64,000 nucleotides of DNA from JAEMQF01 sp963850525 (GTDB taxonomy: Bacteria; Pseudomonadota; Gammaproteobacteria; Burkholderiales; Burkholderiaceae_C), in assembly GCA_963850525.1 (NCBI GenBank), contig CAWKLQ010000004.1:1116001-1180000 (forward strand), written 5' to 3'. The number at the start of each line of letters is the position of its first letter. The stretch's first letter is position 1. The position numbers were made by a program, and so were the translations under genes. Under the pieces are notes generated by a model. That model saw only the letters and a list, made by a program, of their open reading frames with translations. It ran no database searches and was not told the origin of the DNA. Shown here one piece after another: positions 1-10,100 of the stretch.

Positions 1-489
1 CCGCGCCAGAAGTGCCAGGCCATCATCAAGGACGCCTGCACCAAGGCCGGCATCGACCTCGAACTGAAGAGCATCGTCGCCTCGGTCTTCTTCGGCAGCG
101 ACTTCGCGAACCCGGACACTTACCAGAAGTTCTGGGCCGACATGGAGATGTTCACCACCACGATGACGCAGCCCGACCCGCAGACCTTCATGGAGCAGTT
201 CACCACCTGGGAGCTGGCGCAGAAGGCCAACAAATGGGCCAGCCGCAACCTCGCGCGCTGGACCCACCCCGAGTACGACGAGGCCCACAAGGCCGCCCAG
301 GTGGAGTTGGATCCGGTGAAGCGCGCGGCGCTGTTCATCAAGATGAACGACCTCGTGGTCGGCGGGGGTCACATCATTCCGTTGTTCGCGCGGCCGCGGC
401 CGGTGGGTACGGTGAACAAGCTCGCGGCCCCGATCTCGGCCTGGGACAACCTCACCGCGTTCATGAACAACTGGTACCGCGACGCTTGA
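1..489 (+). CDS. Peptide-type ABC transporter substrate-binding protein, C-terminal fragment
   Basis: Open in frame 1 from the first base to a TGA at 487-489, so the 5' part of the gene lies outside the window and only about 162 C-terminal residues are present. The text ends in FMNNWYRDA and contains a segment with FTTWE and a hinge-like DPVKRAALFIKMNDLV region, in the style of family-5 (DppA/OppA type) periplasmic binding proteins. The assignment rests mainly on context: the next four genes are two DppB/C-type permeases and two DppD/F-type ATPases in the same direction. It would capture peptides or a similar ligand in the periplasm and deliver it to the permease pair. The specific ligand cannot be read from this fragment. 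Confidence 0.8.
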   Translation, partial: PRQKCQAIIKDACTKAGIDLELKSIVASVFFGSDFANPDTYQKFWADMEMFTTTMTQPDPQTFMEQFTTWELAQKANKWASRNLARWTHPEYDEAHKAAQVELDPVKRAALFIKMNDLVVGGGHIIPLFARPRPVGTVNKLAAPISAWDNLTAFMNNWYRDA

Positions 490-543
490 CATCCGCGTCG
501 CGCCGCTGAACCGCACGCCAACGTTTCCGACGGGTCCCGGCGC

Positions 544-1503
544 TTGCTGAACTACATCCTGCGCCGCCTGCTGATCGCGCTGCCCAGCCTCCTGGGCATC
601 AGCGTCGTGCTGTTCACCGTGCTGGCATTGGCGCCGGGCGACCCGTTCGAGGAACTCGCCACCAACCCGAACGTGCCCGCCGAAGTGCGCATGATGCTGC
701 GCAAGCAGTTCGGCCTGGATGACCCAGTGTGGCAGCGCTACCTGCTGTGGCTGAGCAGCATGCTCAAGGGCGACTGGGGCTTCAGCTTTCAGAGCCGCGT
801 CAACGTCGACCAACTCATCTGGCAGCGGCTGCCCACCACCATCGTCGTGATCGGCCTGTCGCAGCTGCTGGCGATCCTGGTCGCGCTGCCGGTGGGCATC
901 CTGGCCGCAGTGAAGCCCTACTCGTGGTTCGACCGCATCGCCAGCACCATCGCCTTCATCGGCTTTTCGCTGCCGACTTTCTTCACCGGCGTCATCTTCA
1001 TCCTGTTCTTCAGCATCTACCTCGGCTGGTTCCCCTTCGTCTACCGCAGCGACATCTCGGCCACGGGCTGGCAGTTTTTCTGGGAGCACTTCAGGCAGAG
1101 CATCATGCCCATCACCGTGCTCGGCCTGTTCCAGGCCGCGAGCATGATGCGCTACGTGCGTTCGGCCGTGCTCGACGTGGTGCGCCTGGACTACGTCACC
1201 ACCGCGCGCAGCAAGGGCCTGAGCGAGGGCGCGGTCATCACCAAGCATGTGGTGCGCAACGCGCTCATCCCGGTGGTCACGCTGGTGGCGCTGCAGATGC
1301 CCGCGGTCTTCGGCGGTGCCATCGTCACCGAGCAGATCTTCCGCATCCCGGGCATCGGCAGCCTGCTCATCGATGCCATCCTGCGCAACGACACGCCCGT
1401 GATCATGGCCGTCACCTTCGTGTTCAGCTGCCTGGTGATCTTCTTCAACCTCCTGGCCGACGTGCTCTATGGCTGGCTCGACCCGCGAATCAGCTACCGA
1501 TAG
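544..1503 (+). CDS. ABC transporter permease, DppB/OppB family
   Basis: 319 residues beginning at a TTG (LNYILRRLLIALPSLLGIS). The N-terminal membrane helix followed by a periplasmic segment with APGDPF is the classical DppB start. The protein has about six membrane segments, and the cytoplasmic EAA-type loop is visible as DYVTTARSKGLSEGAVITKHVVRNAL around residues 218-243. C-terminally it reads GWLDPRISYR, the usual end of this family. It forms one half of the membrane channel of a peptide-type importer together with the next gene, whose start overlaps this one by 35 bp. TTG is the only sensible start at the expected N-terminus; the spacing to the upstream gene is 54 bp. Confidence 0.93.
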   Translation: MLNYILRRLLIALPSLLGISVVLFTVLALAPGDPFEELATNPNVPAEVRMMLRKQFGLDDPVWQRYLLWLSSMLKGDWGFSFQSRVNVDQLIWQRLPTTIVVIGLSQLLAILVALPVGILAAVKPYSWFDRIASTIAFIGFSLPTFFTGVIFILFFSIYLGWFPFVYRSDISATGWQFFWEHFRQSIMPITVLGLFQAASMMRYVRSAVLDVVRLDYVTTARSKGLSEGAVITKHVVRNALIPVVTLVALQMPAVFGGAIVTEQIFRIPGIGSLLIDAILRNDTPVIMAVTFVFSCLVIFFNLLADVLYGWLDPRISYR

Positions 1504-2506
1504 CGCCGCCCCGGGCTCGGCCACCGTGCGCCCCGGGCAGCTCGACGAGGGCGCGCGCGGCGTGGTCGGCCTGGCCGCGCATCGCACCGCGGAGATGGCG
1601 GGCGCCCCGCTCGGGCTCGTCGGCCGGCGCAGCCTCTCGCCCGCGGCCGATGCATGGCGACGCTTCAAGCGGCATCGGCTCGCGTTCTGGAGCTTGTGGG
1701 TGCTGGGGCTGATGGTGCTGGCGCTGCTGCTGGGCCCGCTCTTCTACAAGGTCGGCGTCAACGAGATCGATTTCCAGTCCCGGCTCGCCGGGCCCAGCGC
1801 CAAACACCTCATGGGCACCGACGACCTCGGCCGCGACATCCTCGCGCGCGTGCTCTACGGCGGGCGCATCAGCCTGGCGGTGGGGCTTGCAGCGATGTTG
1901 ATGGCCATCACCGTGGGCGTCATCATCGGCTCCATCGCCGGCATGGCGCGCGGCTGGGTCGACGCGGCGCTGATGTGGGTGACCGACCTCTTTCTCAGCT
2001 TGCCGCAGCTGCCGCTGCTGTTGCTGCTGATCTTCCTCTTCCGCGACCCACTGAAGAAGACCTTCGGCCTCGAGCTGGGCATCTTCATCCTGATCGTCAC
2101 CGTCATCGGCGGTTTTCGCTGGATGCCGGTGGCGCGTCTGGTGCGAGCGCAGTTCTTCAGCCTGCGCGAGAAGGAGTTTGTCGAGGCGGCACGCGCGCTC
2201 GGCGCCAGCACGACACGGCAGGTGGTGCGCCACATCCTGCCCAACAGCCTTGGGCCGGTGATCGTAGCGGCCACCATCGACGTGGCGGCGGCGATCATCG
2301 CCGAGAGCACGCTCAGCTTCCTGGGTCTCGGCTTCCCGCCCGACATTCCCACCTGGGGCCGCATCCTCTACGACGGGCGCGACTATATGGACTTGGCGGT
2401 GCACTGGGCGCTGTTCCCGGGCGTGGCGATCTTTCTCACCGTGTTGACGATCAACTTCATCGGCGACGGGCTGCGCGACGCGCTCGACCCGCGGCGCGTC
2501 TTGTAA
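1469..2506 (+). CDS. ABC transporter permease, DppC/OppC family
   Basis: 345 residues, somewhat longer than the usual 290-300 because of about 70 hydrophilic residues before the first membrane helix (FWSLWVLGLMVLALLLG). The conserved HLMGTDDLGRDILARVLYGGRISL motif follows at about residues 111-134, and the EAA loop reads EFVEAARALGASTTRQVVRHIL. The C-terminus ends in GDGLRDALDPR, typical of DppC. The ATG at 1469 overlaps the upstream permease by 35 bp; an in-frame ATG at 1595 would give a more normal length, so the start is uncertain. It pairs with the preceding permease. Its stop overlaps the ATG of the ATPase gene by one base (TAATG), which suggests translational coupling. Confidence 0.92.
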   Translation: MAGSTRESATDSAAPGSATVRPGQLDEGARGVVGLAAHRTAEMAGAPLGLVGRRSLSPAADAWRRFKRHRLAFWSLWVLGLMVLALLLGPLFYKVGVNEIDFQSRLAGPSAKHLMGTDDLGRDILARVLYGGRISLAVGLAAMLMAITVGVIIGSIAGMARGWVDAALMWVTDLFLSLPQLPLLLLLIFLFRDPLKKTFGLELGIFILIVTVIGGFRWMPVARLVRAQFFSLREKEFVEAARALGASTTRQVVRHILPNSLGPVIVAATIDVAAAIIAESTLSFLGLGFPPDIPTWGRILYDGRDYMDLAVHWALFPGVAIFLTVLTINFIGDGLRDALDPRRVL

Positions 2507-3486
2507 TGCCTCTGCTCGAGATCCAAGGGCTCAAGACCCACTTCAAGACCGACGACGGCTGGTTGCACGCGGTGGATGGCGTGGACCTGGCTATCGACCG
2601 CGGCGAGACCGTGTGCGTGGTCGGAGAAAGCGGTTGCGGCAAGAGCGTGACCGCGAAGACGGTGCTGAAACTCATCGACATGCCGCCCGGGGAAATTGTC
2701 GCCGGCAAGGTGCTGTGGCAGGGGCGCGATCTGGTGCCATTGGGGCCGGAGCAGATGCAGAAGATCCGCGCGAAGGAAATCGCGATCATCTTCCAGGAGC
2801 CGATGACGTCGCTCAACCCGGTGTACACGGTGGGCGAGCAGATCGCCGAGTCGCTGCGCCTGCACGAGGGCCTCTCGAGGAAAGCGGCGCTGGATCGCGC
2901 GGTGCAGATGCTCGCGCGCGTGCGCATCCCGACGCCGCAGCGCCGCATCAACGACTACCCGCACCAGTTCTCGGGAGGCATGCGCCAGCGCGTGATGATC
3001 GCGATCGCGCTGGCGTGCAACCCCAAGCTGCTGATCGCCGATGAACCGACCACGGCGCTCGACGTGACGATCCAGGCGCAGATCCTGGACCTGCTCGCCG
3101 AACTGAAGGCCGAACTCGGCATGGCGGTTCTGCTGATCACGCACGCGATGGGCGTCGTCGCTGAAGTGGCGCAGCGTGTCGTCGTGATGTACGCCGGCCA
3201 GGTGATCGAGGAGGCGCCCGCCGAAGAGCTGTTCGCGCACCCGCGTCACCCGTACACGCAGGGGCTGATCCGCTCGATTCCGCGCATCGATACTGCGGCA
3301 CTGCACAAAGTGCGGCTGGAGGCGATTCCGGGCACGGTGCCGAAGTTGATCGCCCCCGGCGAGGGCTGCCGCTTCGCGCAGCGCTGCAGGCACGTGATGC
3401 CCGCGTGCAGCGCCGCGACACCGCTGTTGCGGGAAGTCGCGCCCGGCCACAAGGTCGCCTGCATCCTGGAGGCGACACCGGCATGA
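2506..3486 (+). CDS. ABC transporter ATP-binding protein, DppD/OppD family
   Basis: 326 residues starting at the ATG in the TAATG overlap with the permease stop. Walker A is GESGCGKS near residue 41, the Q-loop is IFQEPMTSLNP, the ABC signature is FSGGMRQR and Walker B is LLIADEPTTALD. The C-terminal oligopeptide/dipeptide extension has GCRFAQRCRHVMPAC, the cysteine-rich tail found in OppD/DppD proteins that carries an iron-sulfur cluster in some members. It hydrolyses ATP as a heterodimer with the next gene product to drive uptake through the permease pair. The last four bases overlap the ATG of the following gene (ATGA). Confidence 0.95.
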   Translation: MPLLEIQGLKTHFKTDDGWLHAVDGVDLAIDRGETVCVVGESGCGKSVTAKTVLKLIDMPPGEIVAGKVLWQGRDLVPLGPEQMQKIRAKEIAIIFQEPMTSLNPVYTVGEQIAESLRLHEGLSRKAALDRAVQMLARVRIPTPQRRINDYPHQFSGGMRQRVMIAIALACNPKLLIADEPTTALDVTIQAQILDLLAELKAELGMAVLLITHAMGVVAEVAQRVVVMYAGQVIEEAPAEELFAHPRHPYTQGLIRSIPRIDTAALHKVRLEAIPGTVPKLIAPGEGCRFAQRCRHVMPACSAATPLLREVAPGHKVACILEATPA

Positions 3487-4454
3487 AGCCCCTGCTCGAA
3501 GTGAAGAACCTCGTGAAGCGCTTCCCGATCGCCGGCGGGTTCCTGCGGCGTGTGGTCGATCACGTGCACGCGGTGGACGACGTCAGCTTCGACATTCAGG
3601 CGGGCGAGACGCTGGGCGTCGTCGGCGAGTCCGGCTGCGGCAAGTCGACGACGGGCCGCTGCATCTTGCGCCTCATCGAGCCGACTTCGGGCGAGGTCTG
3701 GTTCGAAGGCAAGAACGTGACCGCGATGGGCCGTGACGAGCTGCGCGCCCTGGCGCGCGACATGCAGATCATTTTTCAGGACCCTTACGCCTCGCTGAAT
3801 CCGCGCATGACGGTGGGCTCGATCATCGGCGAGGCGCTCACCATCCACAAACTGACGAACAGCGCGGCGCAGTACGACGCGCGCATCGTCGAGCTGCTCG
3901 AAACCGTGGGCCTGAGTGCCGACCACATGCGGCGCTACCCGCATGAATTTTCCGGCGGCCAGCGCCAGCGCATCGGCATCGCGCGCGCGCTCGCGGTGAG
4001 TCCGAAACTCGTCGTGTGCGACGAGGCCGTATCGGCGCTCGACGTGTCGATCCAGGCGCAAGTGATCAACCTGCTCGAGGACCTGCAGGCCAAATTCAAT
4101 CTGACCTACCTCTTCATCGCCCACGACCTGTCGGTGGTGGAGCACATCAGCACGCGTGTGGCGGTGATGTACCTGGGGCGCATCGTCGAAATCGCGTCGT
4201 CGCGAGATCTCTACAGCAAACCCCTGCACCCCTACACCGAGGCGCTGCTCTCGGCCGTGCCCATCCCCGACCCGAGTGTGAAGCGCAAGCGCATCATGTT
4301 GCAGGGCGATGTGCCCAGCCCCATCAGGCCGCCGTCGGGCTGCCACTTCCATACGCGCTGCCCGATTGCGCAAAAGCCGCTGTGCAACACCGAGGCGCCG
4401 GCCTTGAAGCAGTCGGGAAGCGGGCACTGGGTGGCGTGCCACTTGCGCGGCTGA
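3483..4454 (+). CDS. ABC transporter ATP-binding protein, DppF/OppF family
   Basis: 323 residues with Walker A GESGCGKS, Q-loop IFQDPYASLNPRMTVG, signature FSGGQRQRIGIARAL and Walker B LVVCDEAVSALDVSIQAQ. The C-terminal PSGCHFHTRCPIAQKPLC segment is the OppF/DppF-type cysteine tail. The start is the ATG overlapping the TGA of the previous gene. It is the last gene of the importer operon: 320 bp without a gene follow, and the next gene is functionally unrelated. The substrate of the whole system is likely a di- or oligopeptide, but nickel, glutathione or sugar-oligomer transport by the same family cannot be excluded. Confidence 0.95.
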   Translation: MKPLLEVKNLVKRFPIAGGFLRRVVDHVHAVDDVSFDIQAGETLGVVGESGCGKSTTGRCILRLIEPTSGEVWFEGKNVTAMGRDELRALARDMQIIFQDPYASLNPRMTVGSIIGEALTIHKLTNSAAQYDARIVELLETVGLSADHMRRYPHEFSGGQRQRIGIARALAVSPKLVVCDEAVSALDVSIQAQVINLLEDLQAKFNLTYLFIAHDLSVVEHISTRVAVMYLGRIVEIASSRDLYSKPLHPYTEALLSAVPIPDPSVKRKRIMLQGDVPSPIRPPSGCHFHTRCPIAQKPLCNTEAPALKQSGSGHWVACHLRG

Positions 4455-4776
4455 GGCGGCTGGCGAAAAGCCCGCGACGGCAGATGGCCTGGCTTGTGCC
4501 GGCCGAGGCGGAGCGTTCGGATCCCATGTTCAAGCCAAGTTCGTCACGACCTTGACGCTTTGTAAGCAGCAAGGGTGAGCATTATTGGGCGTCCCTGCGC
4601 TTTGTCTTTTGCCGAATTTGCGCTGGGCGGCGCACCGGGTTGGCGTGCGTCTCGCGTGACGCAATGCGCCGCTCGCAGCGGCGAAGCAACGGTTACGGCT
4701 GGGTCTTTGCGGTTGCAGGCTGAAGAGACTTCGAGCGTAGCTTCGCGACCTTCACTACTATGTCAGGAGGGCCGCC
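4455..4776 (+). other. Intergenic region with the ribosome binding site of the cytochrome gene
   Basis: About 320 bp between the importer operon and the cytochrome lipoprotein gene. I see no convincing gene, strong hairpin with a T-run or clear promoter. The only certain signal is a strong Shine-Dalgarno AGGAGGG at 4765-4771, five bases before the ATG at 4777, which fixes that start. Confidence 0.5.
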
Positions 4777-7077
4777 ATGACACGAATCGTGCTCCCGCAA
4801 CGCGGTTTGCGCGCCCCTTCCGCCAGTGCGCTGGCAGTTGGGTGGGTCCTGGCCACGTTGGCGCTGCTCTCGGGCTGCGGCTCCGGGGCCGACAAGTCGG
4901 CTGACACGCCGGCTCCCGCGCCAAGCGCCGGTGCGGCGCTGTTTGTCGAGCGCGGCTGCGCCGGCTGCCACGGCGCCGACGGCAAGGGGAGCACGATCGC
5001 CTCGGTTGCCGCGGACGCCCCGCCGACGGTGATTCCCGCGTTGACGTTTCCCGCCACCGTGGCCGAACTGACGGCCATCATCGGCACCAGCATGCCGCCG
5101 CAAAACCCCGGGAGCTGCACCGGCGACTGCGCGACGCAAATCGCGCAGTATGTCTACGCGACCTTCACCGACAAGACCGTGCCCGCGCGGACTGGTGCCT
5201 CGCTCTACGTCGAGCGCGGCTGCGCCGGTTGCCATGGCGCGAACGGCATGGGCGTGTCGACTTTCCCGGCGTTGACGGCGCCGCGCAGCGTGGCGCAGCT
5301 CACGACGTCGATTGCCGGAACCATGCCGCCCACGGCGATCGGCAGTTGCGGCGGAACGTGTTCCGAACTGCTCGCGCAATACATCTTCGACAACTTCACG
5401 GTCAAGACCGCGCCGCCGCCGGCGCCCACAGGTGCATCGCTGTTCGTGGCGCAAGGCTGCACCACGTGCCACGGCGTCGACGGCAAAGGCCTGGTGCCCT
5501 TGACCGCGCCGCGGACCGTGGCGCAACTCTCCGAGAGCATTGCCACCCGCATGCCACCGGCGCCCGCCACGCCAGGCAGTTGCACCGGAACCTGCGCGAC
5601 CATGGTGTCGCAATACATCTTCGACAACTTCACCGACAAGACGGTCGCCGCGGCACTCATCTCCGATCCGCTGAACGGCCTGCCCACGGGCGCGGCGCAG
5701 CGCACCGCCTTGTGTTCGCGCCTGGCGACGCGCAACGTGAACGACCGCGTACGCACTGCGTTTTGCAACGCGAACCCGACGATCACGTCGTTGGCGCAGC
5801 TGCAGGCCGCACTGGGCCTGGCGTTCCCCGCGAACCCGCTGGACGGGCGCGGCAACAACGGCAACCCCGGCAACGGACCGGCGTTCGCGATTTCCGGGCA
5901 TTCGTCGTCGCTCGTGACGCGCAGCGTCTCGGCGATCAACCCGCGCGCCGTGTTGTTCACGCCGCCCACAGGCAATGCGCTCCCCGGATTCGTCGCGATG
6001 GGTTTCGTGCGCGGCGACCAGTTCGCGGAAATCATCGCGCACGACCCCACCTCCGGCGTGCTCGACTTCTACCTTGCGCGCTTCACCCAGGCCTGCAACA
6101 GCGCGCCCGGCGGCTGCACCCCGGGCGACTTGCTGACCCCAGCCATCGAGAGCAACTGGCTGACGTTCCAGATCTACGACGAAACCGACACGAAGAATAC
6201 GATCGTCGACTGCACCCAATGCCACCAGCCGGGCGGCCCGGCGACGCCACGCATGTTGCGCATGCAGGAGTTGCAGAACCCCTGGAACCACTGGTTCCGC
6301 GACAACCGCGTCGGCGGGCAGGCGCTGATCGCCGACTACCGGGCCGCCAAGGGCAACGAGAGCTACGCCGGAATTCCGGGGGCGTTGGTCGATTCCTCGG
6401 ACCCGGCGCTGCTCGAGGACCTGGTGCGCGACAACGGTTTCGGGAATCAGCCGAACCAGTTCAACAGCGGCAACATCGAGGCGCAGGTGAACGCAACGAA
6501 CGGCCAACCGCAGAACAACGACGTCCCCGGAACGAGCGCCGCATGGAACACGATTTTCAACCGCGCCGTGGCGGGACAAGCGATCCCCGTGCCCTACCAC
6601 GACATCAAGATCACCGAGTCGGCCACCCTGGCGGCGATGACGCAGGCGTATACGAGCTTCCGCGCCAATACCCTGCCCGCGAGTTCGCTGCCGGACTTGC
6701 GCAATGTGTTCAAGACCTCGCGCCTGTTCGAAATCGCCGGCATCGCCCCGCGGCCGGGGCTGGACGGCGCTGGAATCGTGACCGAGATGTGCACCCAGTG
6801 CCACAAGTCTGCGCTGGACCAGAACATCTCGCGCGCGCGCTTCAACGTCAACCTGGCGGCGATGAGCAACGGCAGCGGGGGTGTACTCACTGCGGCGGAA
6901 CGCGACGCCGAAATCGGTGTGGCGATCACGCGCCTGTTGATGCCGGCGAACGATGTGCGCAAGATGCCGCCGGAATCGATGAAGACGATGTCGCTCGCGG
7001 AAATCAACCTGGTCGCAAGCTACCTGTGCAGCCAGGCGACGAACCGGGCCACGATTGCGCAGTGCGCGGGCAGGTGA
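4777..7077 (+). CDS. Multi-haem c-type cytochrome lipoprotein with three tandem cytochrome c modules
   Basis: 766 residues after an AGGAGGG ribosome binding site. The N-terminus is a signal peptide ending in a lipobox (LLSGC, lipidated Cys34), so the protein should be anchored in a membrane facing the periplasm. Five CxxCH haem motifs are present: CAGCH at residues 61 and 149, CTTCH at 228, CTQCH at 479 and CTQCH at about 672. The first three sit in near-repeated modules of about 80-90 residues, each with an MPP segment (candidate axial methionine) and a CTGxC/CGGTC pair before QYxxxxFT. The remaining 500 residues resemble no enzyme I can name. It presumably carries electrons for the membrane fusion protein and iron-sulfur flavoprotein encoded next. 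I know no characterised protein with exactly this layout. Confidence 0.85.
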   Translation: MTRIVLPQRGLRAPSASALAVGWVLATLALLSGCGSGADKSADTPAPAPSAGAALFVERGCAGCHGADGKGSTIASVAADAPPTVIPALTFPATVAELTAIIGTSMPPQNPGSCTGDCATQIAQYVYATFTDKTVPARTGASLYVERGCAGCHGANGMGVSTFPALTAPRSVAQLTTSIAGTMPPTAIGSCGGTCSELLAQYIFDNFTVKTAPPPAPTGASLFVAQGCTTCHGVDGKGLVPLTAPRTVAQLSESIATRMPPAPATPGSCTGTCATMVSQYIFDNFTDKTVAAALISDPLNGLPTGAAQRTALCSRLATRNVNDRVRTAFCNANPTITSLAQLQAALGLAFPANPLDGRGNNGNPGNGPAFAISGHSSSLVTRSVSAINPRAVLFTPPTGNALPGFVAMGFVRGDQFAEIIAHDPTSGVLDFYLARFTQACNSAPGGCTPGDLLTPAIESNWLTFQIYDETDTKNTIVDCTQCHQPGGPATPRMLRMQELQNPWNHWFRDNRVGGQALIADYRAAKGNESYAGIPGALVDSSDPALLEDLVRDNGFGNQPNQFNSGNIEAQVNATNGQPQNNDVPGTSAAWNTIFNRAVAGQAIPVPYHDIKITESATLAAMTQAYTSFRANTLPASSLPDLRNVFKTSRLFEIAGIAPRPGLDGAGIVTEMCTQCHKSALDQNISRARFNVNLAAMSNGSGGVLTAAERDAEIGVAITRLLMPANDVRKMPPESMKTMSLAEINLVASYLCSQATNRATIAQCAGR

Positions 7078-7180
7078 TTCTCGGCTGCTGTGCCTGGGCT
7101 CGGCTCGAGCCCAGGCGCGCAGCGCCGAGCGCCCAGCTTCTCATCGCGTCAGACCATGAGTCCGAAGGTCATCGAGCGAC

Positions 7181-10100
7181 ATGCTGAGATCTAACGCCAT
7201 CGCAGCGACCCAATTCGACCCGAAAAGGCGCGCGCTGGTCGTCATCGGCCTGATCGTCGTCACCGCGTTTTCGTTCTGGTTCTTCTCGCGCTACCCCGAT
7301 CTGGACCGCAAGGCGCAAATGGCCGAGGCCGCGTCGCACATCGGCGACATCTCGCCCTGGCCGGTGGTGAGCGTCGACGCGCAGGCGCACTTCGTCAAGC
7401 GCTGGGCGCTCACGACCATGAACTGGGTGCACGCCAACATGCGCGGCATGAGTTTCGGCATCGCCATCGCGGCGATGGTGCTGACGCTGCTCCACTACTT
7501 CCCGAACCTGCGGCGCGGTGCGGGCCCTTGGTCGAACAGCGCGATCGGTGTGGCCATCGGCGTGCCGCTCGGGCTTTGCGTGAACTGCTCCGCGCCGGTC
7601 TTCAAGAGCGTGTTGCGCAGCGGGCGCGTGGAGACCGCATTCGCGCTGATGCTGAGTTCACCCACACTGAACATCGTCACGCTGTCGATGGTGTTCAGTC
7701 TGTTTCCGCTGTACATGGCGCTGACCAAGGTGGCGGTCAGCCTGATCGTCTTGTTCGTCGCTGTGCCGCTGCTGTCGCGCGCGTTCGGCGTGGACCACGC
7801 GCGAAATCTGGCCGACGCGCAGGTTGCCGGCCAAGCGTGTGCGCTGTCCGCCATGTCACCCGCCGCGCCACTCGCCGGGCCATCCGCGACGCCGCTGGGG
7901 GTGTTGCCGTATCCGGGCCGCGAACCTTGGTTGCACGCTCTGACCCATGCCGGCGCCGATTTTCTGCGCCGCCTGGTTGAGCTCTCGGTGCGGCTCGTGC
8001 CGCTGATGGTGTTTGCCGGCAGCCTGGGCGCGCTGCTCGTGCTGCTGCATCCAACCGCCGATCTGGCGCGCTACGACGGGATTGGCGCGATCCTCGCCAC
8101 CGCGGCCATCGGTGTCGTGCTGCCGGTTCCGATTGCCTTCGATGTGATGTTGGCCTCGTCGCTCGCGTCGCAAGGCTTGCCTGCGCCGGTGGTGCTCACC
8201 TTGCTGTGCACGCTGGGCAGTTTCAGCGTGCTGGCGTTTCTGTTCGTCGCCACCAGCGGATCCAAGCGCTGGGCTTTCGCCTTGCTCGGCGTGTTCTTTG
8301 CCCTGGGCACGTCGGCCGGTCTGGCGGCGGACCCGTTGCACGGACGCTTTTTGCTGGACTCGGAACTGCGAAAGATCGGGGGCGTGTCGTTTGCCGCGGA
8401 GCGCCCCGTCGCCGCGTCGGCGCGTGCCACGGCGGCAAGCCGCGGCGCGGCACCACCAGTTGAATTCACCCACGTACTCACGGGCGCAGGCGTGCGCGTC
8501 AGCCGCGCACCGTTCGGCCCGGCGACCGAGTCCGCAACACCGACCTTCGTGCAACACGAAGGCCCGGCGCTCGGCTTGACCCTGGGCTGGCGCTACGACG
8601 TGCGCGACTACTCCGATCCATTCTGGATCGGGCGCGGCACGGCGTCCGGGGACTTCAACCGCGACGGCTGGCAAGACATCGCGTTCGGCAGCGACGACGG
8701 CGTGCTGCTGTACGTGAATCGCGGCGGGCGCTTCGAGGCGCTGCCGCTGCGCAACGCCCAAGACAACCACCTGCGCATCTACGCCGTCGCGTTTGTCGAC
8801 ATCGACAACGACGCCTGGCCGGACCTCGTCATCACGAGCTTCAACCACGGCAACTTCGTGCTCTACAACCAACGCGGCGAATTCGACTACGGCAAGCGCG
8901 TCGCACTGCCGAACAACCACGGCGTTCTCACGGTCAGCCCGGCGTTCGCCGACATCGACGGCAACGGCCTGCTCGACGTGGTGAATGGCAACATGGCGCT
9001 GGGCGTCGTCACCGGTTCGCACCAGATGGCACGCGGCCGCGCCAATTCGGTGCTGTTCAACGGCGGCGCGGCCGGGTTTCGCGATGCGCCGCTGGAAACG
9101 GATTCTGGCGAAACCATGTCGACCCTCGTGTCCGACCTCAACAACGACGGGCGTCTGGACCTCTACTTCGGCAATGACTTCATCGCGCCCGACAAACTCA
9201 TGCTGGGCTCCGTCAATGGCTTCAAGGCGGTGAACGCGCACAGCCCACTGCTCGCGCGCACGCCGTTCTTTTCGATGAGTGCCGACACGGCCGACATCGA
9301 CAACGATCTGCAGCTCGACTTGCTGACCTTCGGCACCACGTCCACTGCAAAGGACACCGGCAAGTTGGCGATCGACGGTGTCGCGCCCGCGACTTACACG
9401 CAAGCGAAGTGGAGCGTCGCTGCCTGCGATTCGATTCGCGACACGGCCTACCGTGAGCAGTGTCGGCGGGTTCGCGAGACGAACTTCCTGGCCGAGACGC
9501 GCCCTGTCAAGAGCGTCGATGTGCAGCGCTGCAAGTCTTTGGGCGACCCGATTGAGGCCAAAGGCTGCCTGCTGGTCGCGATGTGGCACCTGATCACGAA
9601 CCACTCCGACCCGCGCGAATGCAAAACCCGCTTCGGCGCCGACGCGCTGATCGGCGAGGTGTGCGAAATCCTCGGTGCGCGCGGGCGCATCGTCGGCCAA
9701 TCCGACATCGTGGGCAGCTTGGTGCAAGGCGACGCGAATTTTGTCTATCGCTTCGACGGCAAGGTTTTGGTGGACATCAACCGTGACGACCCGCAAGCGT
9801 TTCTCCACCCCGGCGGCTGGACCTGGAACGCGAAATTCGCCGACCTCGACAACGACGGCTTTCAAGACATCTTCAACGCCGACGGCGCGGTTCGCGGCAG
9901 TGGCTACGGCTTCAACGTGTACATGCACAACGTGCAGGGCAAACGCTTCGAGCAGCGCCAGTTCAGCCAGGGCCTGGTCGACGACTTCGGAATCTATTCG
10001 TTCACATTCGTCGACTACGACAACGATGGTGACCTCGACATCATCGCCAACGGCGCGGTCGGTCCGGTGCGGATCTTCGAGAACCGGGGCACGCAAGGAC

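Noticed and set aside
4693..6804. 703-residue antisense ORF
   Set aside because: Shadow of the haem lipoprotein gene, which has the signal peptide, haem motifs and ribosome site.
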